Of a stretch of 64,000 nt of DNA, positions 20,100 to 31,629 are shown one piece after another. Both the position numbers and the translations under genes were made by a program. This DNA is from Periplaneta americana. Taxonomy: Eukaryota > Arthropoda > Insecta > Blattodea > Blattidae. The stretch covers positions 2,232,001 to 2,296,000 of the forward strand of contig NW_027185499.1 in the NCBI RefSeq assembly GCF_040183065.1. Direction: 5' to 3'. Below the pieces are notes generated by a model, which saw only the letters and a list, made by a program, of their open reading frames with translations, searched no databases and had not been told where the DNA came from. Position 1 is the stretch's first letter. Every line of letters begins with the position of its first letter.

Positions 20100-21076
20100 A
20101 CGTGCAAAAGTTTTCATTTAGTAGATTTCAATATGCACTCCGTTCGTAGCTCTGCATATGTGTAAACAATATTCAATCATTTCCCATGTGCCTGCCATCA
20201 TGTTGGGAGTTATGTTTGCTAGGCCTGCAAGTATCCTTTCACGTAGATCATAGATGATGAAGGTCAGAGTACACAACATTCTTAACATACCCCCACATAA
20301 TGTATAATGTCTGGACTTTGTGGTGACCAGGGATCAGCCCTCCTCTTCCAAGCCATCTGTTAGGAAACCATAAGTTTAACGCTATGCATTTTAACCATTG
20401 ATGAATAGTCTTACCAGTTAGAGCAGTGCTGAGATGTGCAAAGGGTAAGCCCCGTCGTGCAGCAGAAAGAAGTAGAGAGCATACCCGCTAGCAGATCATG
20501 GTGCACTGTGTTCTCCGTGGGTAAGAGATGCTAGCCCCAGGGTGCTCTGTGCTGACGACCGCTGAGTTGGAGCATCACCACAATCTTCTCGACGAAAATT
20601 TCGTTGAAATGTTACAATTGACCGTGTTTCAATCATCCAAATTACAGTCTGTGCTTTCTGCTGTGGCGTTGCCATTCTGACATTTCTGTGCATTTCGAAC
20701 TGGATGCTCAAGGTCAAGCAATGGACTGTATTTGTGATGTGTGCTTACCCCAATCCTGGATAGTCTCCTCAACTAAAGTCAGCTGGAACAGCTGGGATTA
20801 CCAGTGCTTCAGTTCAGTGACTCGTGCGTGGTTTGTACTCTTGTATGTGACCTTGAACAGCCAGCTCGAAATGCACAGATATTGATAGCAATGAAATGTA
20901 AAAACAAACAAATGCCTGTAAATTTGTGCTCCAGGTGAGCCAACTAACGACCCATTTACACTACATCAAACATTTTGAGTTACTGAACATGCGTGAAGAA
21001 TAGGATGTTTTCATCTCACTTATTTCTCCTATTATGATTCTTTTTATATCCTGGAGTTCTTTTGTGGAAACCCTGT
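20100..21076 (-). mobile_element. Mariner-like element, internally deleted
   Basis: The minus-strand N-terminus at 20672-20550 (MATPQQKAQTVIWMIETRS, TFQRNFR) is the helix-turn-helix start of an insect IS630/mariner-type transposase. The C-terminal part lies further along at 20340-20110 (VQTLYIMWGYVKNVVYSDLH, NITPNMMAGTWEMIEYCLHICRA). The catalytic centre between them is lost or unreadable. The right end ccctg|ta (21071-21077) fits a mariner terminus with TA. I could not find the matching left end. Confidence 0.6.
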
Positions 21077-21079
21077 ACA

Positions 21080-21420
21080 GGACTAGTTGAAAGCACCCGG
21101 CATTGTCCGGGTTTCCTTTTTCCTTCTATTTTTAATTAAACTGGCTGTCAGACTTCTTGGAAACTCAACTACTGACAACCAAAACGAATTGTCTTCACTA
21201 AGCTTTCCCTGTCCATAAAGATCAAAAGGGCTATAATATGAGAGAGGGATTCATCACTAACCAGCACTATGAGTGCTACCACCATTTCTTACCAACCACT
21301 GAATTCAAATTCAAAGAAATGGAAAATGAACATGCATGCTTTTGGCTTAAGTTGTCAGTCCTGAGTCCTAACAAGGAAGGTGAAGAAAGACATCTTGCCA
21401 GCATTGCCAACTGTGGCCGA
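21080..21420 (+). repeat. Dispersed repeat (family D), fragment 2
   Basis: The longest copy here. The head at 21080-21160 matches 17860-18010. The body, including agcactatgagtgctaccac, tttcttaccaac and aagaaatggaaaatga, matches 46780-46925. The open frame 21238-21441 across it has no recognisable protein and is probably incidental. Confidence 0.55.
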
Positions 21421-22028
21421 ATTCGACTAAACATAGCTTAATTTTTAGTAATGAGCTTGTAACAGAATGGTCGTAGTCGAATGTCAAAATGTAGTCGAAT
21501 TGAGATTCGATCCGGCGATCATCTGTGAATACTCTACTTTTATGTGTAAACGTTTTCTTTTAAGGGAGAACACTAGCGAGTTTTCTAACTTTTACAATTT
21601 TCAACCGATCTGAATGATTTTTATATAAGTTAGCACATGCAATGTTATAAAACTAAGTACCATGCAAAATTTGAAGCTGATTGGTTGTTTGGTTCTGAAG
21701 TTATTAAGTATTTTGTATTTTTTAAATGTGCATATTTGACGAGCCCCAAAATTTGAAAAATTTGATTTTGGATGTTTAACTTTTTCAAATAATAAAGTGA
21801 ACCTTACTTTTGATTTCTGAGTGCAGGTTTGCCATTCTTACATGTGTGGTGAAATGTGTAAATGCAAGGTAACAGCACAGGAACGTATTTGTAAAGTCTA
21901 ACCATGTCAATTGATGTACCTACTGAGCTAGTATAATGTATCATGTAAAATTAGGAAGTAAGATGGACTCTTCTTGCATGCAGCTAAAGCAACCCTCAGA
22001 ATATCAATTTTGCTTCACGGTACATATG

Positions 22029-22368
22029 TGGTGAGAGGGGGGGCATAGCCTTTCACACGACCCTAATTCCCCTAGAGACTGTCGCCCCTTGAGAAAACAT
22101 TTTATTTCTCAAAGAAGTAATTAGCCTAAAGGGCCGAAAGGTTGCATCACATCCTGACCCAATATTATAAAAGAGGCGGGACATTGTATCCCTGTGTGAT
22201 TTCTCTCTGGATCTTGCTTCAGGCAAGTCCACTTAAAATTGTAACATTTATACCAGAATAAAACATTATCTACTGACTACTGATTCTTGTCACTGCTGTT
22301 TGTCTTCGCCAAGACCTGAGGGTCCAACCCACGTGACTAAAAAGTAAAGACTGTTCTACACTACACCA
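22029..22368. mobile_element. Solo LTR, 340 bp
   Basis: Starts TG (tggtgagagggg) and ends CA (ctacacca), flanked by a perfect 6-bp TSD, catatg, at 22023-22028 and 22369-22374. A TATA box (tataaaa, 22166-22172) and a polyadenylation signal (aataaa, 22257-22262) about 85 bases downstream give the U3-R-U5 order on the plus strand. No internal retroelement sequence is adjacent, so it is a solo LTR left by recombination. The family is unknown; a 6-bp TSD does not separate Gypsy from other types. Confidence 0.75.
22166..22172 (+). promoter_or_regulatory. TATA box of the solo LTR
   Basis: tataaaa, followed by a GC-rich agaggcggg and a pyrimidine-rich stretch. Its position relative to the aataaa at 22257 matches an LTR promoter and poly(A) site. 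Whether it is active cannot be judged. Confidence 0.5.
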
Positions 22369-22595
22369 CATATGTAGACGTGGGTTATTACACTGTTAAA
22401 ATTAATAATGATATTTAATTTTCTTTTTTTTTTAAGTTTTGCAGGGTTATAAATCCTCCTTAACCAGTTCATATTGTGAATATCCAAAAAATGCCACTAC
22501 AGTTTGTTAACCACCTATTAGTGATATGCAAGCAAAATTTCACAGCAATCAGATGAAAAATAACCATTTTGGAGTGTTTTGAAGATGTGAAAATG

Positions 22596-23460
22596 TCATC
22601 CTGAGAAAAATGGCAATTTGTAAAATACCCTGCAGCAAGTGAATTCATACAACTGCCCAGGATCATATGTTTCATCCTCTGCATGTTTTATGGCTCTCTG
22701 TATTCTCGTTCTCTTTTCAGAGCTTTTCCATTCGCTTATGCATTTTCTCTTTTCGACATGTCTCTTGTATACAATTTGGGCTACCTCTGTCAGCTCACTA
22801 TTTGTCACTGCAAAATCAATCCGTTTCTTTGAAACAAATATTTGTTCTGGACATTTGGCCCAGATTACTGAATGAACACATTCATCTGTATTTTGTGTAC
22901 ACCTGGCTAGAATTTCATTACATGCCAAATGTTGATATAGTGAGAAACTTTGTCACTACTTCAGAGCTCAACTGGTGTTTCATTTTGTGTGACTCTGAGA
23001 CTCCTCTCCCTTAGCCTGGCTTCTGTTAGGAATCGGACAGTGATCATGACTTGGTTTCTAGTCAGTTGACATGCATTGAGATAGAGTTGCATAAATACCC
23101 CTTTTCATTCCTGTACATCAAGGATGCCACTTACAATTTGCAGCTCTATAGTAATTAGTGAGAACTGAAATTGTTTTTCCATTCAGCTTTCTTCTTCCAA
23201 GTGTTATGCATTTACCTCCCACTCTCTGGTCTAATTTCTCAGTCCTGTGCCCATGCACTTGGCGACATGGTTTATGCACTCCCCTTTCATAATTTGGTAT
23301 CGTCATAAATGTTGAGTTGAGCCAAATGTTGCGATTTTTAGCATCTCCATCTGACAATATGGCGGTCACTCTGCTGCCACCATCTCCATTGCATAATGCA
23401 TTAAGCAAAGCAAGAGAGACAGCCTACCTAGCTCAAATGGGATGGAAGACGTAAGAAAAT
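22596..23460 (-). pseudogene. Mutator-like transposase relic
   Basis: Two open segments in N-to-C order. The first (23408-23118) has ILSDGDAKN, probably carrying a catalytic Asp, then H..CRQVHGHRTEKLDQRV in place of the family's HV.KR...L+ stretch, GGK, and TISVLTNYYRAA. The second (22928-22596) has ILARCTQNTDECVHSVIWAKCP, FVSKKRIDFAVTNSELTEVAQ and a basic helix. The combination of LSDGDAK, KR.G..LR, L..YY..AI and TQN.NE..H..IW is typical of proteins usually labelled Mutator-like transposase. A gap and frame change at about 23000 inactivate it. Confidence 0.6.
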
Positions 23461-23704
23461 TTATGAAAACAACAGGATTTTTTTTTTGTAATGTATGGCT
23501 TTTTCGGTTATGTTGTGGTATATAACGTTTGGAAGTTTTGTTGGTAATTATATTTTACATCATGTGAATTTCATAAAATTTATTACAAAAATGGAGACTG
23601 TATTTAATTCAATATGGCTACTATATTGGTTACAAATATGTTTGTAACATCATCAAGGCCTTCATATCATATCTTTAAAATAGCCTATTTTCTAAACTAC
23701 AGAA

Positions 23705-24115
23705 ATATGGTATTGGCCTCACTTTGTGAGTATACATTCTTTCCCTGATGGTGTTTTATGTTACAAACTAAGATATTTTTAGTATTTAGTAATCAATACA
23801 TTTATAATTTTAATGGAAGAAATAAATCCTATCTCCATCTGTCCTCTGTTAGTCTGTTACATAAACAAAGAGTTCACTGTTCATTCATCACGGTCTTCAA
23901 TGCACTGTCTAATTATCTTAAAGCTTTGAAAAAAGGTTCAGAATATAACTGATAAAATTTCTTCATATTCATACCTTCTACTCAACTCATGACTTGTTTA
24001 TTCTCATAAACTGTATTAACCTACACAGGCGGCTATGTAGGCCTACTTATAATTTTGTACATCTTTTGATTTCTTCTTTATCACAAAGGTACAATGCTTA
24101 CCAATAAATGAAATG
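23705..24115 (+). pseudogene. LINE ORF2 C-terminus and 3' UTR, second copy of the 1-1569 family
   Basis: The nucleotide sequence follows the fragment at 34-342: ctttgtgagtatacattctttccct, with small changes, then a decayed NTRHKS-L-LPSVSL region and tcttcaatgcactgtctaattatct. Frameshifts occur near 23730, 23870 and 23935. The 3' UTR lacks the tandem repeats seen in the first copy and ends near caataaatgaaatg. Confidence 0.65.
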
Positions 24116-24164
24116 TAATACATTTACATCTAACATTAACTATCCACTAGCACTGCATTTTTGT

Positions 24165-24663
24165 CTATTTTTCTGTACCTTTTCTTGAAACTGCACGCAC
24201 ACACCGATTTCTCTTGACTTCCTTGTATTTTTTCCGGAGCCAAGCAACTTCTAATGATTTATATTCATACTTTTCTCGTAACATAGCTAGCATAATGTCA
24301 TTTTCATTCAAAGAAAGCTCTGTTTGTGTGGAAGCATCACACATTTTATTTGGGAGATCACTGGTAAAGTCATCAAGTTCAGCTGACGCACAATCTTGCA
24401 GTAAAGAGTCACCATTAAAGGATTGACGTAACTTTTTCCGCAATACTTCATACTTTCTGGTGCTCAATTTTCTTTTTACTGGAGGAGGCGGATTAGGAAT
24501 ATCGAATAGTGTGAACAGCATTCCACACTAACTTGTTCCTATTAGTGTTCCTAACTGCCCATCTTCGAAATGATTAGAGCACAGTTTTATATTATTATAT
24601 AAGTAGTCAATACTCTTATCCATTAAATCTTTCCTTCCAAGGTTTATCAACCACAATCTGTTC
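24165..24663 (-). pseudogene. THAP-domain transposase exon 2
   Basis: The minus strand begins after a splice acceptor with an 18-base T tract and cag (24681-24664). The exon encodes the second half of a THAP zinc finger: RLWLINLGRKDL, LYNNIKLCSNHFED (the C..H of the C2CH site) and, after one stop near 24536, FTLFDIPNPP. An open frame (24521-24165) then gives a basic, probably coiled-coil region with a DASTQTELSL stretch and ends at a stop. The first half of the finger (C..C) should be on an upstream exon to the right but I could not find it. Such two-exon THAP heads are typical of P-superfamily transposases. Confidence 0.7.
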
Positions 24664-25169
24664 CTGAAAAAAAAAAAAAAAAAAAGCATTAGATTAGATT
24701 AGTCTGCATTTCTATAGCACGGGACACTGAAATTTCCAACTTGCATTTTTCTAAGTTCTGTAGTGTGGAAATCTGTGACAGGTTAGTTTAGGCTTTTGGT
24801 ATGCCTTGCATATACTAAGTGAAGTGAAATGTACGTTTTGCGTTCATTTTTAAGTGTTCTACCTCTTTATTTTGCGTGTTAAACAGTCACTTTTAGGTTA
24901 CCTACACTGATCAGTTCTTTCCAATTTTTAGTTACACTGACCAGCAAAAAAGTGGATCACCTAAGATTTTAAAGAACTATAATCATTTTATAGCTTATGC
25001 TTTAGGTTATTTTTTCTTCATTCTGACTAAGGCATATTGTAAAATGAAAAAAACATGTAACCTGTGCACTTCATCCCGTCATCAAAATGCTTTTTGTTTG
25101 CAGTTTATTTTAAGTTCTAAAGTGTTGTAATTTACACAAAATTTCAAGTAATCCATTTTGTGGCTTACA

Positions 25170-26010
25170 TTAACAAATGATTAAGCCACTGTAACTGTTA
25201 CTGTGCGCGTATTGTGTCCTCCATGCTAACCACCAGATCCTGAGATTCCACTTCTCCTACATATGCACAGATGTTCAATAGGATTTAAGTCCGGCTGCAT
25301 CCCGATGTCACGAAGGCAGTGAGCAGCATGGAGGGGGATGGTTATGCAAAGGGAATTACACGGTCCGCTAACACCTCCACTATATATTGGTGCGCCTCCA
25401 TCGACGAAAACAAGTTTTGCTTGAGTTCAAAAACTGATATCGCTCAAACCATGACAGAACCATCCAAACAGCGTTCTTTCGGGAAAGTTGCAAGGCAAAT
25501 ATTGCTCCCCACTCTCTCATTCTCTAACATCAGATAACCGAAAGCAAAATCGCGATTCACCCGTGAACGGCACCACTGACCACTAGTCCACAGTCCAATT
25601 CTGGTGTTGGCGCATGCACTGTAATCACACTGCCCTGTGCTGATGGTGAAATTACAGGTCTTTTTGAGGCCAAATTGGCTTCGTGGAGTCTTCGTGTACC
25701 ATTTCTCTCCTCACAGTGATGTTCCTCACTGTTTCGAGATGCTTTCTGGCCTGGACCGCAGTCGTGTGGAGATATCGCAAGATACAGAGAATCAGAAACC
25801 TGTCCTCCTTGGTTGATGTAGATCTACCACGGCCTGATTCTGGTTGTCTGAGGTTGGTTCCCAGTTCACAGAATCACTGTAGGACACATAGAATGCTTCT
25901 ACGATAGCATTAACCGCATAAAGAATGATTCATCCATCTTCAACGAACATGACAGCTCTCGCAATGTCGTCTCAAATAAGAGGCATTTTAACTTATCAAA
26001 TTGAAAACAG
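25170..26010 (-). pseudogene. Tc1-like transposase relic
   Basis: Heavily decayed. The clearest motif is CSPDLNPIEHLC (about 25310-25270, minus strand), the catalytic Glu region of Tc1 transposases with W changed to C. Further upstream, fragments in several frames have the right spacing for the rest of the DDE domain but I could not confirm the two Asp residues. The plus-strand frames 25319-25537 and 25683-25907 are shadows. Confidence 0.5.
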
Positions 26011-26321
26011 AAACTGAAGAAACATTTTGATTTACGACAGACAATGTGCGATGCATTGATAATTCATTAATAGGGCCACCACACAATTGTAAAACATGAA
26101 AGTTTTATTACTGGTCTGTGTCGTAAAATCATAAATCATACAGTCTAAAGGTTAGGGATACAAAGTGGCTCACGAGGTGGTCTGGCATTTTATAACATTA
26201 TGTTCATCTCCAAAAATTTTGAATACATCCATAGGCGGAGAGAGAACAGTTTCCTTGGGGGACAAAGCAAAACCATAGAATTCCCATAACGCAGTTATGG
26301 TGTCATCATTTACGTCCTCCC

Positions 26322-26577
26322 GTCAACACCTGTGGAGTAACGGTTAGCGCATCTGGCCGCAAAATCAGATGGCTCGGGATCGATTTCCGGTTGGGACAAG
26401 TTACCTAGTTCAGGTTTTTTCCGGGGTTTTCCCTCAACCCAATATGAGCAAATGCTGGGTAACTACCAGTGCTAGACCCCGGATTAATTTCACCGGAATT
26501 ATCACCTTCACCTCATTCAGACGTTATATAACCTAAGATAGTGATAAAGCTTCGTAAAATAACCTACTAAAAAAAAA
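26322..26577 (+). mobile_element. tRNA-derived SINE, family A (copy 2)
   Basis: The A-box region (tggagtaacggttagcgc) is intact; the B-box is decayed (gatcgatttcc for ggttcgaatcc). The body and 3' end (gataaagcttcgtaaaataacc) match the other copies. The left TSD ttacgtcctccc (26310-26321) recurs three times to the right because the 3' end and flank are tandemly repeated. Confidence 0.85.
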
Positions 26578-26801
26578 TTACGTCCTCTCCTCATTGTAGC
26601 TTGCCTTCACCTCATTCAGACGCTAAATAACCTAAGATGGTGATAAAGCTTCGTAAAATAACCTACTACAAAAAATTACGTCCTCCCCTCATTGTAGCTT
26701 GCCTTCACCTCATTCAGACGCTAAATAACCTAAGATGGTGATAAAGCTTCGTAAAATAACCTACTAAAAAAAAATTACGTCCTCCCCTCATTGTAGCTTG
26801 A
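26504..26801 (+). repeat. Tandem amplification of a SINE tail with its flank, 98-99 bp period
   Basis: The unit consists of the last 75 or so bases of the SINE (ccttcacctcattcagacgc to aataacctacta plus an A run) followed by ttacgtcctcccctcattgt and agcttg from the flank. Unit starts marked by ttacgtcct lie at 26578, 26676 and 26775. Units differ by only a few bases, so the amplification is recent relative to the SINE. Confidence 0.9.
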
Positions 26802-27954
26802 CCGTGGTACAGTACAGTGTATCAGATTATGACCATTTATTAGTATAGGGCTTGAACTGTAGATCTGCTATAAATTATAATAGGGCATAATTTAAAACAA
26901 TCTCCCTCTTTTTCTCTCTTGTACACAAACACATGCATACATCAATAAAACTACGTACCGGTATCACTGCTAAAGGAAATATTTTTATCTTTAGCTTTCC
27001 TGAAGATATCTAATTTTGTGTTGTTTGGGTACAGGGAGACAAGTCATAAAAATGAGTTTGGAGACAAATTAAAATTAAACTTGGAACCCTTATTGCAAAC
27101 AACTTTCTACACAAATAAAACACATCAACTGCTAGTATTCTTTTGATTTTTGCACACTCACTTGTATAATTTAACTGAGTGTTCATCTGGGGAACAAAAT
27201 TCCATCTGCACAAAAAAAAAAAAAGACTTATCTGAACACCACAGAATTATTTTATTTAATCCCGTCTTTAAGTTTACACATTATACTCAGATCACTTTTC
27301 TTTTTTTTGCATTTTTGTGCAATATGTTATTCATATTTCTCTGTGGCGGTTGAACACCTGCAGACTTTTAACACACGAGTACAGGATGTTACAAAAGAAA
27401 CATTACAATGCTTCCATTCCACAAATGAGGTATAGAAATTCTTATACATTCAAAAATTTAAAATAAATATTGTCCAGACAATGATCTGAAGACATTAACT
27501 CGTCAATTTAAGCGCAAAAAACTTAATCATAAACAAAAGAAAATTCAATATTTTGTAATGTTAATAAAAGAAAGAGTTTAGACAAGTTTGGGGGGCAGTG
27601 CCCCCCCATGCCCCTCCATCATAACTCCGCCTATGAATACATTTCTCTTTGGTCATAAAACCTATTCAATTTAATAATACTCTCTCTAAATTGGTGGTTT
27701 ATTATAGATGATTCGATTTTTACAAAGTGATCCACTTTTTTGCCGGTCAGTTTATTTTCTAATGTTTTAAAGCCAACTGACGTCCTATATGAATTCTTCA
27801 TATTCCTAACTAGGTCTACCTTCTCTCTGAAAATTACACCATTTTTCCATTTTTTTTTGTCAAAAAAACCTTCAGTGTCGTGTGCTATAGAAAACCCAAA
27901 ATGAGATTTACAGCATTACCAGTACTGTAATGTTATCCATATTACGGTAATAAT

Positions 27955-28075
27955 AATTTATTTATTTAATCTGGCAGAGCTAAGGCCAGTAGGCCTTCTC
28001 TTCCATCCAGCCACACTCCAATTCTAATTGAATACAATAAGGTTACAGTAGTTATTACAGTAATATCTAGGTCGT
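27955..28075 (-). repeat. Probable LINE 3' end fragment
   Basis: A tttatttat stretch followed by ctggcagagctaaggccagt and aggccttctcttcca. On the minus strand this reads as a LINE 3' UTR ending in an (aaat)n-like tail. No coding sequence remains. The assignment rests on general resemblance to insect LINE ends. Confidence 0.4.
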
Positions 28076-28122
28076 AAAACAAGATGAAAGTGAATAATGA
28101 AAGTAAAAGTAAACAATGAAGG

Positions 28123-28310
28123 TTAGAGGGAAGCCAGAGAGAAAAAGACCTTTGGGGAGGCCGAAACGTAAATGGGAGGATAACATTAAAATGGATTTGA
28201 GGGAGGTGGGATATGATGAGAGACTGGATTAACCTTGCACAGGACAGGGACCGATGGAGGGCTTATGTGAGGCAGCAATGTACCTGCTGTTTCCTTAAAA
28301 GCCATAAGTA
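28123..28310 (+). pseudogene. RTE-B LINE 3' terminal fragment
   Basis: Encodes RGKPERKRPLGRPKRKWEDN, then [11 protein letters not shown], and after a 1-base shift the RD.WRAYV-like end, followed by ccttaaaagccataag. It corresponds to the last 60 codons of RTE-B. Truncation is just upstream of the GRP motif. Confidence 0.8.
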
Positions 28311-28599
28311 GATAAGTAATGTTTGTGAGACAGTAACTTAATAACCACTGATAAGAAATAATAATAATGATGAGAAAACTCAAATCATTGACAAGCAACT
28401 GACTGCACACGGTGCTATGTGCAGGTACTGAGCACGGTGCGAGTGGAGCAGTAACGTGTACAGTATCTTCTCGGTAGTAGAGGCGTCTCGTAGGTCGACG
28501 CCTGTTTGTCGTGGAAAGAAACGCGTTAAAGTGAAGGCCTCTGAAACCAACAAACAATTTTAATTCTGAATGGGAAGCAACAGACTTCATGGAATGTAG

Positions 28600-29270
28600 C
28601 AAAGTTCTGTGCAGATTTTTCGAATTATTGGAAGAGATAAATTTGTTTCTGGAAATGAGTGGAGAACTTGTTGCACAGCTGGAAAATACAAATTGATCAC
28701 AGATAATTATGTTGTGCAGTATCAAGCTTTAAACAATATGCTGTCATTATGGGAATGTCGACTGTCCAATGGCGAACCTGGTCATTCTCAGGTAGGCATG
28801 TGTGGTCCGGGACTCTGATTTCTTAGAGACGGGCCGTTATCTTGAAAATCTCCAGTTGTTTTCTTATGAATGACTTTGAAGACCGATTTCAAGATTTAAG
28901 TCGCCTAAAAAGGATTTCGATCTATTTGCTACACTGTTTACAATAAATATTGATGATACTCCCAAAGATGTCCAACTGAACTAAACAACTTGAAATGTGC
29001 CATTGAGCTGGCTGACAGTCACAGGAACAGACGTAGTTTGCTAGACTTTTACAGCCCATTTCGTAAATCAAGATTCCCTCGTCTCCATAGGCTTGAGGCA
29101 TCTTTAATTTCAATGTTTGCTTCGGCCTCTGTGTGTGAAGCTTCATTTTCAGCTATGAAACGTAACAAAGGCCCTGGAAGAGCCACCCTCAGTGATCATA
29201 ACTCAAAGCGTGCATTAAGGGTTCAGAGTTGTGTTTCATTATGTCCAAATATAGTTCATTTCGTATAAAC
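28600..29270 (+). pseudogene. hAT-type (GTF2IRD2/ZBED-like) transposase C-terminus
   Basis: Frame-broken coding traces: RFFELLEEINLFLEMSGE (28610-28665), SRLKKDFDLFATLFTINIDD (about 28900-28960), and an open end at 28990-29268 with FYSPFRKSRFPRLHRLEASL, MFASASVCEASFSAMKRNKG and HFV at the end. FAS.Y.CE..FS.M..NK is the hAT dimerisation signature of the subfamily related to vertebrate GTF2IRD2 and ZBED5. The N-terminal zinc finger and catalytic half are missing. Confidence 0.7.
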
Positions 29271-29905
29271 CAAAAGATGTCAAAAAGCAAGAGTGTGTGC
29301 CGATTAAATCTGAAAGTGTGACTCTTAATTGAGATATGTATCCATTGCACAATTTAGATCACTTTAATTTGAATCCATCTTTCCAGTATTATCGTTGAAT
29401 TTGTCAATATGTTTTGTTTATATTTTACAACATGCCCAGTGTGTAGGACCTTTATTTATAAATTGCTAACTTTCACTGACAATGTATTGTTTCCTTCTTA
29501 TATAACTACACTTAAAAAGATGTTGCAAGTATATGCTACAATTATAGTTATATTGGTTCAATGTATTTGTATTTCTATAATGTAGGCTATTTGCATTTAG
29601 TTGTTTATGCTCGACCATGCCGAATGTAGTAATTATACACCTGATAGCAGTCCTTTAATGCATGTAATTAAAGTACACCTATTCATTAAAGTTCAGGTTT
29701 TCGATTATTCTCGGATATGCAATCGAAAGACAAGGGAAACGTCACAGAGGCTGGAAATCCAATACTGTCGCAGAAGGTTATGTTCTGTTACTATAATAAT
29801 TAGCATTAATTGTAAATAATATTCAAATAAATTCAATTATTTGTCATCTCGTTTTCCAATTCTAAATCAATTTCCAGGTTATATCAAAATTAGTTCATGT
29901 TATTC

Positions 29906-31629
29906 ATGTTAGGAATTCAAGAATGGATATCAGGCAAAGGTAAACGTGTTCAAGGATGAGAATGGTGACTTGCTTGCAGATGCTCATTCAATCCTGAACA
30001 GATGGAAAAACTATTTTGGACAACTACTAAATATACATAGGCCAAATACAAATGATCGGGACGAAATTGAAATACAAACTGCTGAGCCATTTATACCCGA
30101 ACCCACACTTTCTGAAGTCGAAATTGCAATAGAAAATCTGAAAAATTATAAGTCTCCAGGTATCGATCAAATTCCAGCAGAATTAATACAAGAGGGTGGA
30201 AGCGCATTACCTAACGAAATTTATAAGCTTGTACTTGCTATTTGGGAAAAGGAAATTGTACCAGATCAATGGAAGGAGTCCATAATCGTACCTATCTTTA
30301 AGAAGGGGGACAAGACTAACTGTAGTAACTTTCGAGGAATATCACTTTTGTTGACATTGTACAAAATTTTGTCCAATATTCTTTTGAGAAGATTAACTCC
30401 ATATAGGCTATAGATGAAATTATTGGGGATCATCAGTGTAGTTTTAGGCGTAATAGATCAACTATTGACCAGATATTTTGTATTCGACAGATAATGGAGA
30501 AAGAATAGGAGTATAAGGGTACAGTGCATCAGTTATTCATAGATTTCAAAAAGGCATATGACTCGGTTAAGAGAGAAGTTTTATATGATATACTTATTGA
30601 ATTTGGTATTCCCAAGAAACTAGTTCGATTAATTAAAATGTGTTTCAGTGAAACATATAGCAGAGTTCATATAGGTCAGTTTCTGTCAGATGCGTTTCCA
30701 ATTCACTGCGGGCTAAAGCAAGGAGATGTACTATCACCTTTACTTTTTAACTTTGCTCTAGAATATGCCATTAGGAAAGTCCAGGATAACAGAGGTCAGC
30801 TGCTTGTCTATGCGGATGACGTGAATATGTTAGGAGAAAATCCACAAACGATTACGGAAAACACGGGAATTTTACTGGAAGCAAGTAAAGAGATAGCTTT
30901 GGAAGTAAATCCCGAAAAGACAAAGTATATGATTATGTCTCGTGACGAGAATATTGTACGAAATGGAAATATAAAAATTGGAAATTTATCTTTTGAAGAG
31001 GTGGAGAAGTTCAAATATCTGGGAGCAACAGTAACAAGTATAAATGATACTCGGGAGGAAATTAAACACAGAATAAATATGGGAAATGCCTGTTATTATT
31101 CGGCTGAGAAACTTTTATCATCCAGTCTGCTGTCAAAAAATTTGAAAGTTAGAATTTATAAAACAGTTATATTACCGGTTGTTCTTTATGGTTGTGAAAC
31201 TTGGACTCTCACTTTGAGAGAGGAACATAGGTTAAGGATGTTTGAGAATAAGGTGCTTAGGAAAATATTTGGGGCTAAGCGGGATGAAGTTACAGGAGAA
31301 TGGAGAAAGTTACACAACACAGAACTGCACGCATTGTATTCTTCACCTGACATAATTAGGAACATTAAATCCAGATGTTTGAGATGGGCAGGGCATGTAG
31401 CACGCATGGGCGAATCCAGAAAAGCATATAGAGCGTTAGTTGGAAGGCCGGAGGGAAAAAGACCTTTAGGGAGACCGAGACGTAGGTGGGAGGATAATAT
31501 TAAAATGGATTTGAGGGAGGTGGGATATGATGATAGAGAATGTATTAATCTTGCTCAGGATAGCGACCAATGGCGGGCTTATGTGAGGGCGGCAATGAAC
31601 CTCCGTGTTCCTTAAAAGCCAGTAAGTAA
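29906..31629 (+). mobile_element. RTE-B LINE, 5' truncated
   Basis: The 5' truncation is within the linker between endonuclease and RT, and the 3' end has an (agta)n tail. A 7-bp direct repeat, gttattc, at 29899-29905 and 31630-31636 is the likely TSD; removing the LINE gives a continuous flank. The reverse transcriptase pseudogene is described separately. Confidence 0.8.
29910..31615 (+). pseudogene. RTE-B reverse transcriptase
   Basis: Segment 29946-30413 has RWKNYFGQLLNIHRP, YKSPGIDQIPAELI, SIIVPIFKKGDK and ILLRRLTPY. An apparent five-base insertion at about 30406-30412 shifts the frame and a stop follows at 30413. A further stop at about 30507-30509 lies before the long frame 30524-31615. 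That frame contains [69 protein letters not shown] and [15 protein letters not shown], ending MNLRVP. Compared with the copy at 60679-61176, about nine codons are missing in frame just before the YADD box. The catalytic residues are otherwise intact. Confidence 0.9.

Larger units (their letters stand above)
21550..23460 (-). mobile_element. Mutator-like (Kolobok-like) DNA transposon remnant with a solo LTR inside
   Basis: A minus-strand transposase (23460-22596) is followed by a long AT-rich 3' region (22590-21550), into which a 340-bp LTR (22029-22368) has inserted. I cannot locate TIRs, so both ends are approximate. Assignment rests on the protein motifs in the next entry. Confidence 0.5.
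26230..27635. mobile_element. Non-autonomous hAT-like element
   Basis: Ends cataggcggag (26230-26240) and the inverse ctccgcctatg (27625-27635). Flanks aatacatc (26222-26229) and aatacatt (27636-27643) form an 8-bp TSD with one mismatch. A gggggcagtgccccccc hairpin lies near the right end. There is no coding capacity; it carries a SINE and its amplified tail. Confidence 0.65.
24935..27752 (-). mobile_element. Tc1-like transposon with a nested hAT-like element
   Basis: TIRs cactgaccagcaaaaaagtg (left) and the inverse cacttttttgccggtcagt (right), continuing to gatcac, with two or three mismatches. TA duplications lie at 24933-24934 and 27753-27754. Without the nested element (26230-27635 and its TSD) the length is about 1.4 kb, normal for Tc1. 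Confidence 0.85.

Noticed and set aside
28186..28725. 179-codon minus-strand ORF
   Set aside because: Antisense to an RTE-B fragment and to hAT codons on the plus strand; no own motifs.
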